A stretch of DNA of 64,000 bases, from NCBI GenBank assembly GCA_003233055.1, contig QIKP01000009.1, positions 1-64,000 of the forward strand, given 5' to 3'. Of the stretch, positions 46,236 to 54,253 are shown one piece after another; the stretch's first letter is position 1, and the number at the start of each line of letters is the position of its first letter. The translations under genes and the position numbers were made by a program. The DNA is from Planctomycetaceae bacterium (GTDB lineage: Bacteria > Planctomycetota > Planctomycetia > Pirellulales > Lacipirellulaceae). A model generated the notes under the pieces. That model was not told the origin of the DNA and made no database searches. It saw nothing but the letters and a program-made list of their open reading frames with translations.

Positions 46236-46766
46236 TTATCTACCACGTATGCCGTGGTACTCGAGCGGCATCTCGTAATCTTTGCGTAGGGGATACCCGA
46301 CCCAGTCTTCGGGGCACAAGATGCGGCGAAGATTGGGGTGATTGGTAAAGCGAACGCCGCACAGGTCGTAGACTTCCCGCTCATGCCAGTTGGCCGTGTT
46401 CCAAAGGGAGGCCACGCTTGCCAACTCCGGCAGCTCCCCTTCTTGGTCTTCCTTCCATCGGGGGAGGTGAACTTTCAAGACCAGCCGGTGTTTGAGGCGA
46501 ATGCTGGAAAGGTGATAAACAACTTGGAGGTGCGGCTCCCATTCGGTCTTCGCTGCCTTCTTGGGGTCGGTCTCCAGGAGATCCACACCGGAAATGCAGT
46601 GGAGGTAGTCGAACAGCCATGCCGGGTCGTCACGCAGCGCGGTTGCCACCTCCATTAGCCGAGCAGGCGCGACTTCGATCCAGGGATCGATCGCTTCCGA
46701 CTCGACTGCGACGATCGCGTCGCCGAGGCGTTCTTGAAGTCTCTCTGCGATGGCTTGAAATTCCAA
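46236..46766 (-). CDS. nuoC: NADH-quinone oxidoreductase subunit C
   Basis: 176 residues. No suitable ATG exists near the start; a TTG at 46766 gives MEFQAIAERLQERLGD. The 30-kDa subunit signature ANWHEREVYDLCGVRFTNHPNLRRILCPEDWVGYPLRKDYEMP is near the C-terminus. It lies 81 nt before nuoD and 65 nt after nuoA. Confidence 0.93.
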   Translation of the reverse strand: MEFQAIAERLQERLGDAIVAVESEAIDPWIEVAPARLMEVATALRDDPAWLFDYLHCISGVDLLETDPKKAAKTEWEPHLQVVYHLSSIRLKHRLVLKVHLPRWKEDQEGELPELASVASLWNTANWHEREVYDLCGVRFTNHPNLRRILCPEDWVGYPLRKDYEMPLEYHGIRGR

Positions 46767-46831
46767 AGTTCTTTTTCCCGTGTTGATCGGTGTCGATCCG
46801 TGGCTAACCTAGTTTTTCTTTTGCACGCTTC

Positions 46832-47473
46832 TTATCCATTTGTTTTGGGTGGCGCACGACTTGCGCCCGGTTCGCTCACCGCGCGGACCCAGTCGAGATC
46901 GCCCCGCTTCCAGACGTAGGCGAAACCAACGAGCAGGACGGCAAAGAAAACACCAATGTCGGCCAGCGATGTCCAGGCGATTTTCTTCGCGAGCCTGCGT
47001 GTGGCGAGCGTGGTTCGACGGGCGGGGTCGCCGGTGATGTTGAGCCGGCGGGCTTCGCTTGCGGTGAGGTCAGGGGAGGTGGGTTGTTGAACGCCCAGTT
47101 CTCGGAGTTTGGCCGTGGCGAAGGAGGAAAGCTGGTTGCGCGGGGCGTCGTAGTCCTGCTCCTGGGACGCGACGATCGGGGCACTGGGGGCGGTGAGCTC
47201 GACCGACTTCCCGAAGACCGTCGCCCACGGGAAAAAGAAGGCAATCTCGACATCAAAAATAATGAAGAGCAACGCCACCACGTAAAACCGCAGATCGAAC
47301 TGCACAAAGCTCGACCCAATCGTCGGCTCGCCACACTCGTAGACCTCTAGCTTCTCGGGATTGGGTAACCGTGGTCGAAAGAGCCGACCGACGACTAGAT
47401 TCGCGAACAGGAAACCTCCACCGACCAGGGTGAAAAGTGCGAGGTAAGCAACGATGGCGGTCGGTGTGGCCAT
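46832..47473 (-). CDS. nuoA: NADH-quinone oxidoreductase subunit A with an unusual insert
   Basis: 213 residues from the ATG at 47473, against about 120-150 for the family. Normal features: YECGEP at 45-50, FYVVALLFIIFDVEIAFFFPW at 63-83 and a final segment with YVWKRGDLDW at about 186-195. Between the second and third membrane segments lie some 80 extra residues (about 88-165), polar and rich in Ala, Arg and Thr. First gene of the complex I cluster. Confidence 0.92.
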   Translation of the reverse strand: MATPTAIVAYLALFTLVGGGFLFANLVVGRLFRPRLPNPEKLEVYECGEPTIGSSFVQFDLRFYVVALLFIIFDVEIAFFFPWATVFGKSVELTAPSAPIVASQEQDYDAPRNQLSSFATAKLRELGVQQPTSPDLTASEARRLNITGDPARRTTLATRRLAKKIAWTSLADIGVFFAVLLVGFAYVWKRGDLDWVRAVSEPGASRAPPKTNG

Positions 47474-47640
47474 GAGGCAATCGGCTTTCTCCTGCGGTCG
47501 CATCGTTTTTCCCAGGGCCGCCCCGCCGAACGGGGAGCCGAAGGCTACCATGATACCGAATCGACCCCTCACGGGAACCGGGGCACCAATCACGTCGCCT
47601 GATCGAACGTCCCCTCGGAGGGCGGAGAGCGCCCCCTCTA

Positions 47641-47663
47641 GCCGACGAGCTACGCCTCGTCGG
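47641..47663. repeat. Dispersed palindrome, copy 6 (contains the SpoIIM-like stop codon)
   Basis: GCCGACGAG, loop CTACGC, CTCGTCGG. Read on the minus strand the copy encodes the C-terminal DEA and the TAG stop of the SpoIIM-like gene. Confidence 0.9.
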
Positions 47664-48636
47664 GGGGCTGTTCCGAATAGCCGAGCACGACGAGGTAAAA
47701 GAGGAGCAGTAGCGTGGAGATCATCGCCACGCCCGCTTTGACTTCGTAAGGAGCAGCCGACGGAGAGAGAAAGCCTTCGATCACCGCCGCCAGAAAGAAG
47801 AGCACGACCGCCGCCAGCATGGTCGGGAGGCTCTGCTTCGCGGCCAGGGCGAGCGATGCCCCCCGGCTCCGTCCTCCCGTGCTGACAATCGACATCCCGA
47901 GCCGCATCCCCGCCGCTGCCGAAAGGATGATCGCGGTCAGCTCGAACGGTCCATGGGCGGTGACAAATTCGTAGAATTTTTCACCCTCCGGTTGGGTGGT
48001 CATGTATCCAAAGCAGGCGCCGAGGTAGATCGCGTTGAAAAGCGTTGCAAAGAGCCCGCCGACGCCGAAGAACAGCCCCATCGCAAAGCAGCGCAGGCCA
48101 ATGCTCGTGTTGTGGAAAACATAAAACCCCCAAGCGAACGCCTCGCCACCGCTGGCTCCATCGGAGGAACCAATCGGCTCGCTGAAGCTTCTCTCCATTT
48201 CCATCAACTGTTCTTGAGTCACCACGCTTTCGGCATAAGAGGGGACCGGGGTCCATTTGCTGGCAAGGAATCCCGACAAGAGAAAGCCTCCCCAGAAGAC
48301 GACAAAGGCCACTCGCAGGTAGCCATCATGAAACAGACGTCGCGGGACTTTCTGAAACATCTCTTCGTACCAACTCCCGTAGGCGAACCGGCGACTGCGG
48401 TAGAGCTGGTTGTGGGCTCGGCCTACCAGTTGGTGCAGGTAGCGCACCGTGCCGGCCGGCAATTGGTAGGCGTCGGCCAGCGCCAGGTCGGCGCAGGCCG
48501 ACCGGTAGAGTGAGGCGAATTCCGTCCGCCCTTTCGCATCGAGCCGACCCTTGCCGTAACGCTCCAGGCCAAGGCAGCATTGCTCGAGCTGCTGCCACTG
48601 CTGGCTTCGCGATTCGATAAGTTCAGCAGCTTTCAT
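47650..48636 (-). CDS. Stage II sporulation protein M-like membrane protein
   Basis: 328 residues. A helical N-terminal region (about 1-95) is followed by several membrane segments. The SpoIIM signature is GPFELTAIILSAAAGMRLGMSIV. In non-sporulating bacteria such proteins occur with RDD proteins and MoxR clusters, and the function is unknown. The RDD protein lies just upstream on the same strand. The protein ends DEA inside a palindrome copy. Confidence 0.87.
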   Translation of the reverse strand: MKAAELIESRSQQWQQLEQCCLGLERYGKGRLDAKGRTEFASLYRSACADLALADAYQLPAGTVRYLHQLVGRAHNQLYRSRRFAYGSWYEEMFQKVPRRLFHDGYLRVAFVVFWGGFLLSGFLASKWTPVPSYAESVVTQEQLMEMERSFSEPIGSSDGASGGEAFAWGFYVFHNTSIGLRCFAMGLFFGVGGLFATLFNAIYLGACFGYMTTQPEGEKFYEFVTAHGPFELTAIILSAAAGMRLGMSIVSTGGRSRGASLALAAKQSLPTMLAAVVLFFLAAVIEGFLSPSAAPYEVKAGVAMISTLLLLFYLVVLGYSEQPPDEA

Positions 48637-48662
48637 GGCGGATCGGTTCGTGGTGACGGATT

Positions 48663-48687
48663 AGCTGACGAGCTACGCCTCGTCGGA
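48663..48687. repeat. Dispersed palindrome, copy 7 (contains the RDD gene stop codon)
   Basis: CTGACGAG, loop CTACGC, CTCGTCGG. On the minus strand it encodes the final DEA and TAG of the RDD gene, as copy 6 does for the SpoIIM-like gene. Confidence 0.88.
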
Positions 48688-49527
48688 CAGGGCCAAAGGT
48701 CGAGTCGACCGCCGGAGTGTTGGCTCCTCGTCGTCCTGCTGCGAGAGGAAAGCACGCTGGTAGAGCGCACAGAGCAGCGCGTCGTGGTCGATGTCAGGGG
48801 GGAGATGGTATTGCTTGACCAGCACCTGTCCCACATGCCGGGCGATCTCTGACCGTCGCGCGGGCCCGAAATAGCGGCGGCGATCGACGTAGCGCGAAAG
48901 GACTCTCGCCAAAGACCGGCTAGGAACCGCGTTCGCCGGTAGGAGTTCGTGAATGGGAGCCAGGATCACGTCGTTCGTTTCGTTGAATTTTCCTGCGAGC
49001 GACCTGTCTTCGACGATCACCATCGTCCCACAAGCCAAGTCGCCCAATCGCTGGTAGCGGCGATTGGAGGCGGTGGCGACAAGTCCCAGGAGTCCAGTCG
49101 GCAGCGCCAAGTCGGGTGAACCGAACAGAGGGACGAACGGGTATCCATCGGCCACGCGCAGGAAGTTCCGAAGGATCGCCTGGGCAGCGTTAATGGGGCT
49201 CCCATCGACGCGCATCACACGGAGCCCCATCGACCGTTTGCCCGGCGTTTGCCCATTCCAATAGGTCTCGAAAAGCCCATGGTAGAACCAGGCGACCACG
49301 AACAGGGAGATCAAGAGGAGGCCCGTTCCGATTTCCATCTGGTTGAGAGATCCGAAGACCAATAGCGAGGTGACCCAAATCACGCCGACAATCATCGCCA
49401 TGATCAGGAGGTCGATAACGTAGGCGGCCAGCCGTTCGAAAGGACTTGCCACTCGGTACTCAAAGGCAATGTTCTCCGGTATGACCACGCGGATATGAGA
49501 ATCAAGTTGTGCGGGCAGCGAGGTCAT
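48673..49527 (-). CDS. RDD family membrane protein
   Basis: 284 residues with an ATG at 49527. The RDD core covers about 25-165: FERLAAYVIDLLIMAMIVGVIWV, NGQTPGKRSMGLRVMRVDGSPI and LLGLVATASNRRYQRLGDLACGTMVI. A soluble, helical C-terminal part follows. The function is unknown. It forms a pair with the SpoIIM-like gene, 36 nt downstream. Confidence 0.9.
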   Translation of the reverse strand: MTSLPAQLDSHIRVVIPENIAFEYRVASPFERLAAYVIDLLIMAMIVGVIWVTSLLVFGSLNQMEIGTGLLLISLFVVAWFYHGLFETYWNGQTPGKRSMGLRVMRVDGSPINAAQAILRNFLRVADGYPFVPLFGSPDLALPTGLLGLVATASNRRYQRLGDLACGTMVIVEDRSLAGKFNETNDVILAPIHELLPANAVPSRSLARVLSRYVDRRRYFGPARRSEIARHVGQVLVKQYHLPPDIDHDALLCALYQRAFLSQQDDEEPTLRRSTRPLALSDEA

Positions 49528-49739
49528 TGGCGGTGACGCAGTAGCGGCGGCGAACGGTAAAAAACAGGTATGCGAGGAACGATCGCGTCGGGAAGCGGGC
49601 CGAGTCGACCATCGGGGCCAGCCCTCCTCCCGCCTCTTCGATGCATTCCATTATCGGCACCCAACCGTGTGACCGCAACCGATCGCCCGGTGGATGGAGG
49701 CCGAAATTTCGTGCGAGCCGCAGTTGTCCGTTGCGCCAA

Positions 49740-49767
49740 TAGCCGACGAGCTACGCCTCGTCGGCTA
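49740..49767. repeat. Dispersed palindrome, copy 8 (best stem)
   Basis: TAGCCGACGAG, loop CTACGC, CTCGTCGGCTA: a perfect 11-bp stem, the longest in the family. Confidence 0.92.
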
Positions 49768-49777
49768 GGATTCGCAC

Positions 49778-49814
49778 GATTCGTGACTTCCCCTGCCTTG
49801 GTTTTCGTGAACGG
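49778..49814 (-). repeat. 37-bp dispersed repeat family, copy
   Basis: GATTCGTGACTTCCCCTGCC, then TTGGTTTTCGTGAACGG. It matches 26567-26603 and, inverted, 32885-32919. Confidence 0.75.
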
Positions 49815-49831
49815 TTCCGAGGGAGGATTGC

Positions 49832-49837
49832 TATAGT
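49832..49837 (+). promoter_or_regulatory. Possible -10 box (TATAGT) for putA
   Basis: TATAGT lies about 60 nt upstream of the putA ATG. No convincing -35 box is seen. Confidence 0.25.
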
Positions 49838-49895
49838 AGAGGTAGAGCGTGTCACGCGATTTCAATCAACTTTGGTCCCCCGCCCCCCGAGCACC

Positions 49896-52800
49896 ATGTC
49901 GAGCCGTTTCGCCGAATCGGTTTCCAGGCAACTGGCCCAATTGCTCGCTGATTTTCGGCCCGGTGCCCCTTCTGCCGACCCCCCGAGGGTCGCCCGGGCG
50001 GTCTACCTCGCGCGAGAGTTGCAGCGGAGGTCGCACGCCCTCCAAACACCGCAGGAGCGCCGCCAGCAAGTCGAGCTCGATCGGATGTTACAAAACCCCT
50101 CCGATAAGGCGACTCTCACACAGATCACGGACCAGACCTTTCGGTCGAAGGAGTCGTGCCGTTCGGCCGACCAATTCCTTCATATTCTCGACGCCCAAGG
50201 AATTCCTCGATTTTTTAGCAGGCTCGATCGGGCGATGCTCAAGGGGTTTCAATCGTTTGGGGCCTACCTTCCCGGCGTGGCGATGCCACTGGTGAAGGAG
50301 AAGATGCAGCACGAGACCGCCAACGTCATCCTACCCGCCGAGGCGGAGCCGCTGCGCAAGCATCTCGAAGCCCGTCGCGAGGAAGGAGTGCGCATGAACG
50401 TCAATCACTTGGGGGAAGCGCTGCTTGGCGAGCGCGACGCCCGGCGGCGGCTCGATGGCTACCTGGCCATTTTGCAGCGACCGGAGATCGAGGTGATTAG
50501 CGTCAAGATATCGACCATCTACTCGCAAATCTCCCCACTCGCCCGCAAGCATACGGTTGGCCAATTATGCGACCGCTTGGAATTGCTGTTTCTCGCGGCA
50601 GCGAGGGGTGTTTTTCTTCGGGCGGACGGAACCGAAGTTTCCAAGTTTGTCTATCTCGACATGGAAGAGTACCGTGACATGCAGCTCACTGCCGAGGCGT
50701 TCATGCAGACGCTCGATCGGCCGGGGCTCGAAGGCGTTCGAGCGGGGATCGCCTTGCAGGCTTATCTGCCCGATTCGTACCCCGTGATGCAGAGATTGCT
50801 CGCGTGGGCTCGCTCGCGGGTGGCCAGTGGCGGCGCACCGATGACGGTTCGCCTGGTCAAAGGAGCCAACATGGAGATGGAACGCGTCGAGGCAAGCATC
50901 CAAGGCTGGCCGCAGGCTCCGTATCGGTCGAAAGGCGAGACCGACGCCAATTACCAACGCATGCTCCACGAAGCGATGCGGCCTGAGAATCGAAACGCCG
51001 TTCATCTTGGCATCGCCTCGCACAATCTCTTCACGCTCGCCTACGGGCTGGTCGTCGCCAGTGATGCGGGCATGCTCGATCGCGTGCAATTGGAGATGCT
51101 CGAAGGAATGGCCAATCACCAACGTCGTGCCGTTTTTGAGATTGCAATCAATCTGCTGCTCTATGCGCCGGCATGCCATCAGGAAGATTTTACCAGCGCG
51201 ATTGGATACCTCGTTCGCCGACTGGACGAAAATACGGGCCCCGACAATTTCCTCCGCCATGCGTTTAATGTAAAAGTCGATACGCCAGCTTGGGACAAAC
51301 TGGAACAACAATTTCGCGACTCGTTTGCAAGCATCGAAACCGTCCGAAGCAAACCACGCCGAACGCAAGACAGACGGCAGCGTGAGACTCCATCCCGCGA
51401 GTGGGCCCAGGGACAACCGTTTCGCAACGAACCCGATACCGATTGGTCGCTCCCCCAACAGAGCGAGTGGGCCGAGACGATCTTGGAGGATTGGAAACCT
51501 CGGTTCGGCAGGAACGCCAGCGAAGTGCCGCTCGTGATCGGCGGCGACGAGATTTTCGATGGCCGCGAGTGGGTCGATTCACTCGACCCCTCCCGGCCAG
51601 GCCATGTGGTCGCTCGATTCTGTGCGGCAACCCCGAGCGACGCCGAACGGGCCATGAAAACGGCGGCCGCCGATCCCGATGGCTGGCGCGCGAAGAGCCC
51701 AAGCGAGCGTTCCGCGATTCTCCATGGCGCGGCGGAGCTGCTGGCGTCTCGGCGGGGCGATCTGCTGGGGGCCATGCTGGCGGAGGGAGGGAAGCTGTTG
51801 CCTGAGTCCGACTCGGAGCTTTCCGAAGCGGTCGACTTCTGCCGATTCTACGCCGACTCCGCCCAGTGGTACTACGAGCTGCCTGGCCTTTCTCCTCGTG
51901 GCAAAGGGGTGGTGGTGGTCGTCTCGCCTTGGAATTTCCCGCTGGCGATTCCGTGTGGCGGTGTGGCAGCAGCGCTAGCGGCAGGGAACACGGTCCTCCT
52001 CAAGCCAGCAAGTGACACGGCGCTGATCGCCTACCGAATGTGTGAGTGCTTGTGGGAGGCCGGCGTCCCACAAATGGCGCTCCAGCTGGTCCATTGCCGT
52101 GGGGAAGAAGTGGCCCAGCAGTTGGTCACCCATCCAGCCGCCGACGTCGTGGTGCTTACCGGTGGTACCGACACCGCCTCGCACCTGCTGCGCGTGCAGC
52201 CGACCATGAACCTGCTCGCGGAGACGGGCGGCAAGAACGCCACCATTGTGACCGCGCTGGCGGATCGCGAAATGGCGGTCAAGAATGTGGTGGCGAGCGC
52301 CTTCGGACATAGCGGGCAGAAGTGCTCGGCCACGTCGCTATGGATCCTCGAAGACGAAGTCTACCACGACGCCAGCTTCCGCGACGTGCTGTGCGATGCG
52401 GTCGAGAGCCTGCGCGTTGGCTCGGCATGGGAGCTGCCGACTCGCGTAGGGCCCTTGATTCAGCCTCCTAGCGGCGTGCTCAAAAAAGGACTCGAAGAAC
52501 TGGAGCCGCAGGAGTCGTGGGCGGTGGTGCCCAAGCTGGGCGTCGATGGCAACCCGCATCTGGTCTCCCCCGGTGTGAAGTGGGACGTGCAACCTGACTC
52601 GTTCACCCACCAGACCGAGTTCTTCGGGCCACTCCTCGGCGTGATGTCTGTCCGATCGCTCCGCGAGGCGATCGAGCGGGTCAACGCTACGGGCTTCGGA
52701 CTCACCTCGGGACTCGAAAGCCTCGACGACCGGGAGCAAGCGATTTGGCGAGAAGGAATCCGCGCCGGCAACCTCTACATCAATCGGTCGACCACTGGCG

Positions 52801-53555
52801 CGATCGTCCTCCGCCAGCCGTTCGGCGGCATGGGCAAAAGCAACGTCGGTCCCGGCATCAAAGCGGGCGGACCGAACTACGTCGCGCAGCTCATGCAGTT
52901 CGAAGGCGACGATCAGCGAGAGTTGCCCGAGCCCAAGAACCGGCTGCTGGCCGACCTTGCCGACCGACTCTCCACGAGGGAGTGTCTAGGGTCGCTTCGC
53001 GATGCGGTCGCCAGCTACGACGCCTGGGCTGAGTCGGAGTTTAAGCCGACGCACGACCACTTCCGCCTCTTGGGCGAGGACAACCTTCGCCGCTACCTGC
53101 CGGTCGAGTTGGTCCGTGTTCGCGTCGCTCCCAACGACTCGGAGTGGGAGATCGCCGCTCGCGTCGCCGCCGCACAAGCGGCCGGTGCCAGGGTCGTGGT
53201 GAGCTCGCCTCCCCAGCTTCCAAGCCAAGTGGCGGAATTCCTTCTCTTGCTCGATGCTCAGACCGAATTCTGGGCCGGTGCTATCGAATTCGTCGAAGAG
53301 TCCGACACCCAGATCGCGACGCTGGTCGCTCAGCAGCAGTCGGGCCGACTCCGCTATGCCGCGCCCGACCGTGTCCCCAAAGTGGTTCGTATTGCCGCCG
53401 CCGAGGCGATCGCTTACGTCGCCGATACCCTGGTCTCTTCCCATGGTCGGGTGGAGTTGCTTGGGTACCTCTGCGAACAGTCGACGACCTATCGTTACCA
53501 TCGTTACGGGAATCTTGGTTTTCGAGCCGACGAAGAGCGGGACGAGCCGGTCTGA
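49896..53555 (+). CDS. putA: Bifunctional proline dehydrogenase / glutamate-semialdehyde dehydrogenase (PutA type)
   Basis: 1219 residues from the ATG at 49896; a TTG 24 nt upstream is unlikely. The proline dehydrogenase barrel covers about 100-450 (VYLDMEEYRDMQLTAEAF, GIALQAYLPDSYPVMQRLL, VRLVKGANMEMER). The aldehyde dehydrogenase covers about 540-1010, with VVVVSPWNFPLAIPCGG and the catalytic C810 in SGQKCSATS. A C-terminal domain of about 200 residues follows, as in long PutA forms. There is no DNA-binding N-terminus. It oxidises proline to glutamate. The 3' end overlaps the extended hicA frame on the other strand. Confidence 0.96.
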   Translation: MSSRFAESVSRQLAQLLADFRPGAPSADPPRVARAVYLARELQRRSHALQTPQERRQQVELDRMLQNPSDKATLTQITDQTFRSKESCRSADQFLHILDAQGIPRFFSRLDRAMLKGFQSFGAYLPGVAMPLVKEKMQHETANVILPAEAEPLRKHLEARREEGVRMNVNHLGEALLGERDARRRLDGYLAILQRPEIEVISVKISTIYSQISPLARKHTVGQLCDRLELLFLAAARGVFLRADGTEVSKFVYLDMEEYRDMQLTAEAFMQTLDRPGLEGVRAGIALQAYLPDSYPVMQRLLAWARSRVASGGAPMTVRLVKGANMEMERVEASIQGWPQAPYRSKGETDANYQRMLHEAMRPENRNAVHLGIASHNLFTLAYGLVVASDAGMLDRVQLEMLEGMANHQRRAVFEIAINLLLYAPACHQEDFTSAIGYLVRRLDENTGPDNFLRHAFNVKVDTPAWDKLEQQFRDSFASIETVRSKPRRTQDRRQRETPSREWAQGQPFRNEPDTDWSLPQQSEWAETILEDWKPRFGRNASEVPLVIGGDEIFDGREWVDSLDPSRPGHVVARFCAATPSDAERAMKTAAADPDGWRAKSPSERSAILHGAAELLASRRGDLLGAMLAEGGKLLPESDSELSEAVDFCRFYADSAQWYYELPGLSPRGKGVVVVVSPWNFPLAIPCGGVAAALAAGNTVLLKPASDTALIAYRMCECLWEAGVPQMALQLVHCRGEEVAQQLVTHPAADVVVLTGGTDTASHLLRVQPTMNLLAETGGKNATIVTALADREMAVKNVVASAFGHSGQKCSATSLWILEDEVYHDASFRDVLCDAVESLRVGSAWELPTRVGPLIQPPSGVLKKGLEELEPQESWAVVPKLGVDGNPHLVSPGVKWDVQPDSFTHQTEFFGPLLGVMSVRSLREAIERVNATGFGLTSGLESLDDREQAIWREGIRAGNLYINRSTTGAIVLRQPFGGMGKSNVGPGIKAGGPNYVAQLMQFEGDDQRELPEPKNRLLADLADRLSTRECLGSLRDAVASYDAWAESEFKPTHDHFRLLGEDNLRRYLPVELVRVRVAPNDSEWEIAARVAAAQAAGARVVVSSPPQLPSQVAEFLLLLDAQTEFWAGAIEFVEESDTQIATLVAQQQSGRLRYAAPDRVPKVVRIAAAEAIAYVADTLVSSHGRVELLGYLCEQSTTYRYHRYGNLGFRADEERDEPV

Positions 53556-53839
53556 ATGGGAGGACTTCTAGAGCAGTGATCACTCGGATGTTCCGCTAAG
53601 GCAATCGTTTGACGCTGAAATAGCAGCGCCGTGACCGGAACATGCGTGTGCGGCTCGACTTCAGAAATGCTGAGACTTCGGCAAATCTTTCGCGCTAGAT
53701 GGTTGGCAATTTCGTTATGGCGAGGCACGGCCTCGACCTCTCCCGTGGCAGGATTCATCCATAAAGAATGAGACCTCCCCTCTCGCTTTAGATAGCATCC
53801 CTGTTTTCGCAAGTGACGGAGAAGGGAAGAACGTTTCAT
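53504..53839 (-). CDS. hicA: HicA-type toxin with a C-terminus replaced by a repeat element
   Basis: 111 residues from the ATG at 53839, which overlaps the hicB stop by 4 nt. Residues 1-58 are a normal HicA (LLRHLRKQGCYLKREGRSHSLWMNP with the key His24, VPRHNEIANHLARKICRSL). HicA proteins are mRNA-cleaving toxins with a double-stranded RNA-binding fold. From residue 61 the frame runs into the 90-bp repeat (53568-53657), then reads 52 bp antisense into putA before stopping. The usual C-terminus is therefore lost and about 50 foreign residues are added. It may be inactive or altered. Confidence 0.75.
   Translation of the reverse strand: MKRSSLLRHLRKQGCYLKREGRSHSLWMNPATGEVEAVPRHNEIANHLARKICRSLSISEVEPHTHVPVTALLFQRQTIALAEHPSDHCSRSPPIQTGSSRSSSARKPRFP
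53568..53657 (+). repeat. 90-bp structured dispersed element, copy 2
   Basis: 88 of 90 bases match the reverse complement of 13207-13296. Parts: palindrome AGTGATCACT (53575-53584), outer stem 53588-53595 with 53636-53643, inner stem CGCTG/CAGCG (53613-53628). It begins 12 bp after the putA stop and forms the 3' part of the hicA frame. Confidence 0.92.
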
Positions 53840-54051
53840 TCGACGGTCACAACCGTGCGGTCTGCGTCCGCAGGGACGCCGCGCATGCCATCTTCCCGGC
53901 GATCTTCCAAGATAAGTGCAATCGCCTCTCGGAGACTGGTCAGTGCTTCGTCCCGTGTTTTGCCTTGGCCATTCGCACCGGGAACTTCCGGGCAAAATGC
54001 CAGCACCCATTCCCCTTCTTGCTCGATGATGGCAGTAAACTCGTTACGCAT
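53836..54051 (-). CDS. hicB: HicB-type antitoxin
   Basis: 71 residues from the ATG at 54051, with AGGAG upstream. The HicB-like fold is clear: FTAIIEQEGEWVLAFCPEVPGANGQGKTRDEALTSLREAIALILED. It is antitoxin-first in the pair, as in hicBA operons. Short HicB forms lack the separate DNA-binding domain, and none is seen here. Confidence 0.88.
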   Translation of the reverse strand: MRNEFTAIIEQEGEWVLAFCPEVPGANGQGKTRDEALTSLREAIALILEDRREDGMRGVPADADRTVVTVE

Positions 54052-54253
54052 GGGAGGGGCTCCTAATTCTAATGTCCATGTCACCTGCCGATGAGGGACC
54101 TACGACCGTTACATTCTACCCTTTCCCGCGAACCTTGGGAATGTCTTATCTTCAAGGATTCGGGTATCGCGGGCGACCGGTTGCCCCCCTCGCCCTCATT
54201 TGCCATAGTAACGGATGTACACTTCACGCGCCCGCCTGGGGAGGAGACCCGTC

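Larger units (their letters stand above)
49528..49895. other. 368-bp divergent gap before putA
   Basis: Holds palindrome copy 8 (49740-49767), an inverted 37-bp repeat (49778-49814) and a possible -10 box (49832). I see no gene. Confidence 0.65.
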
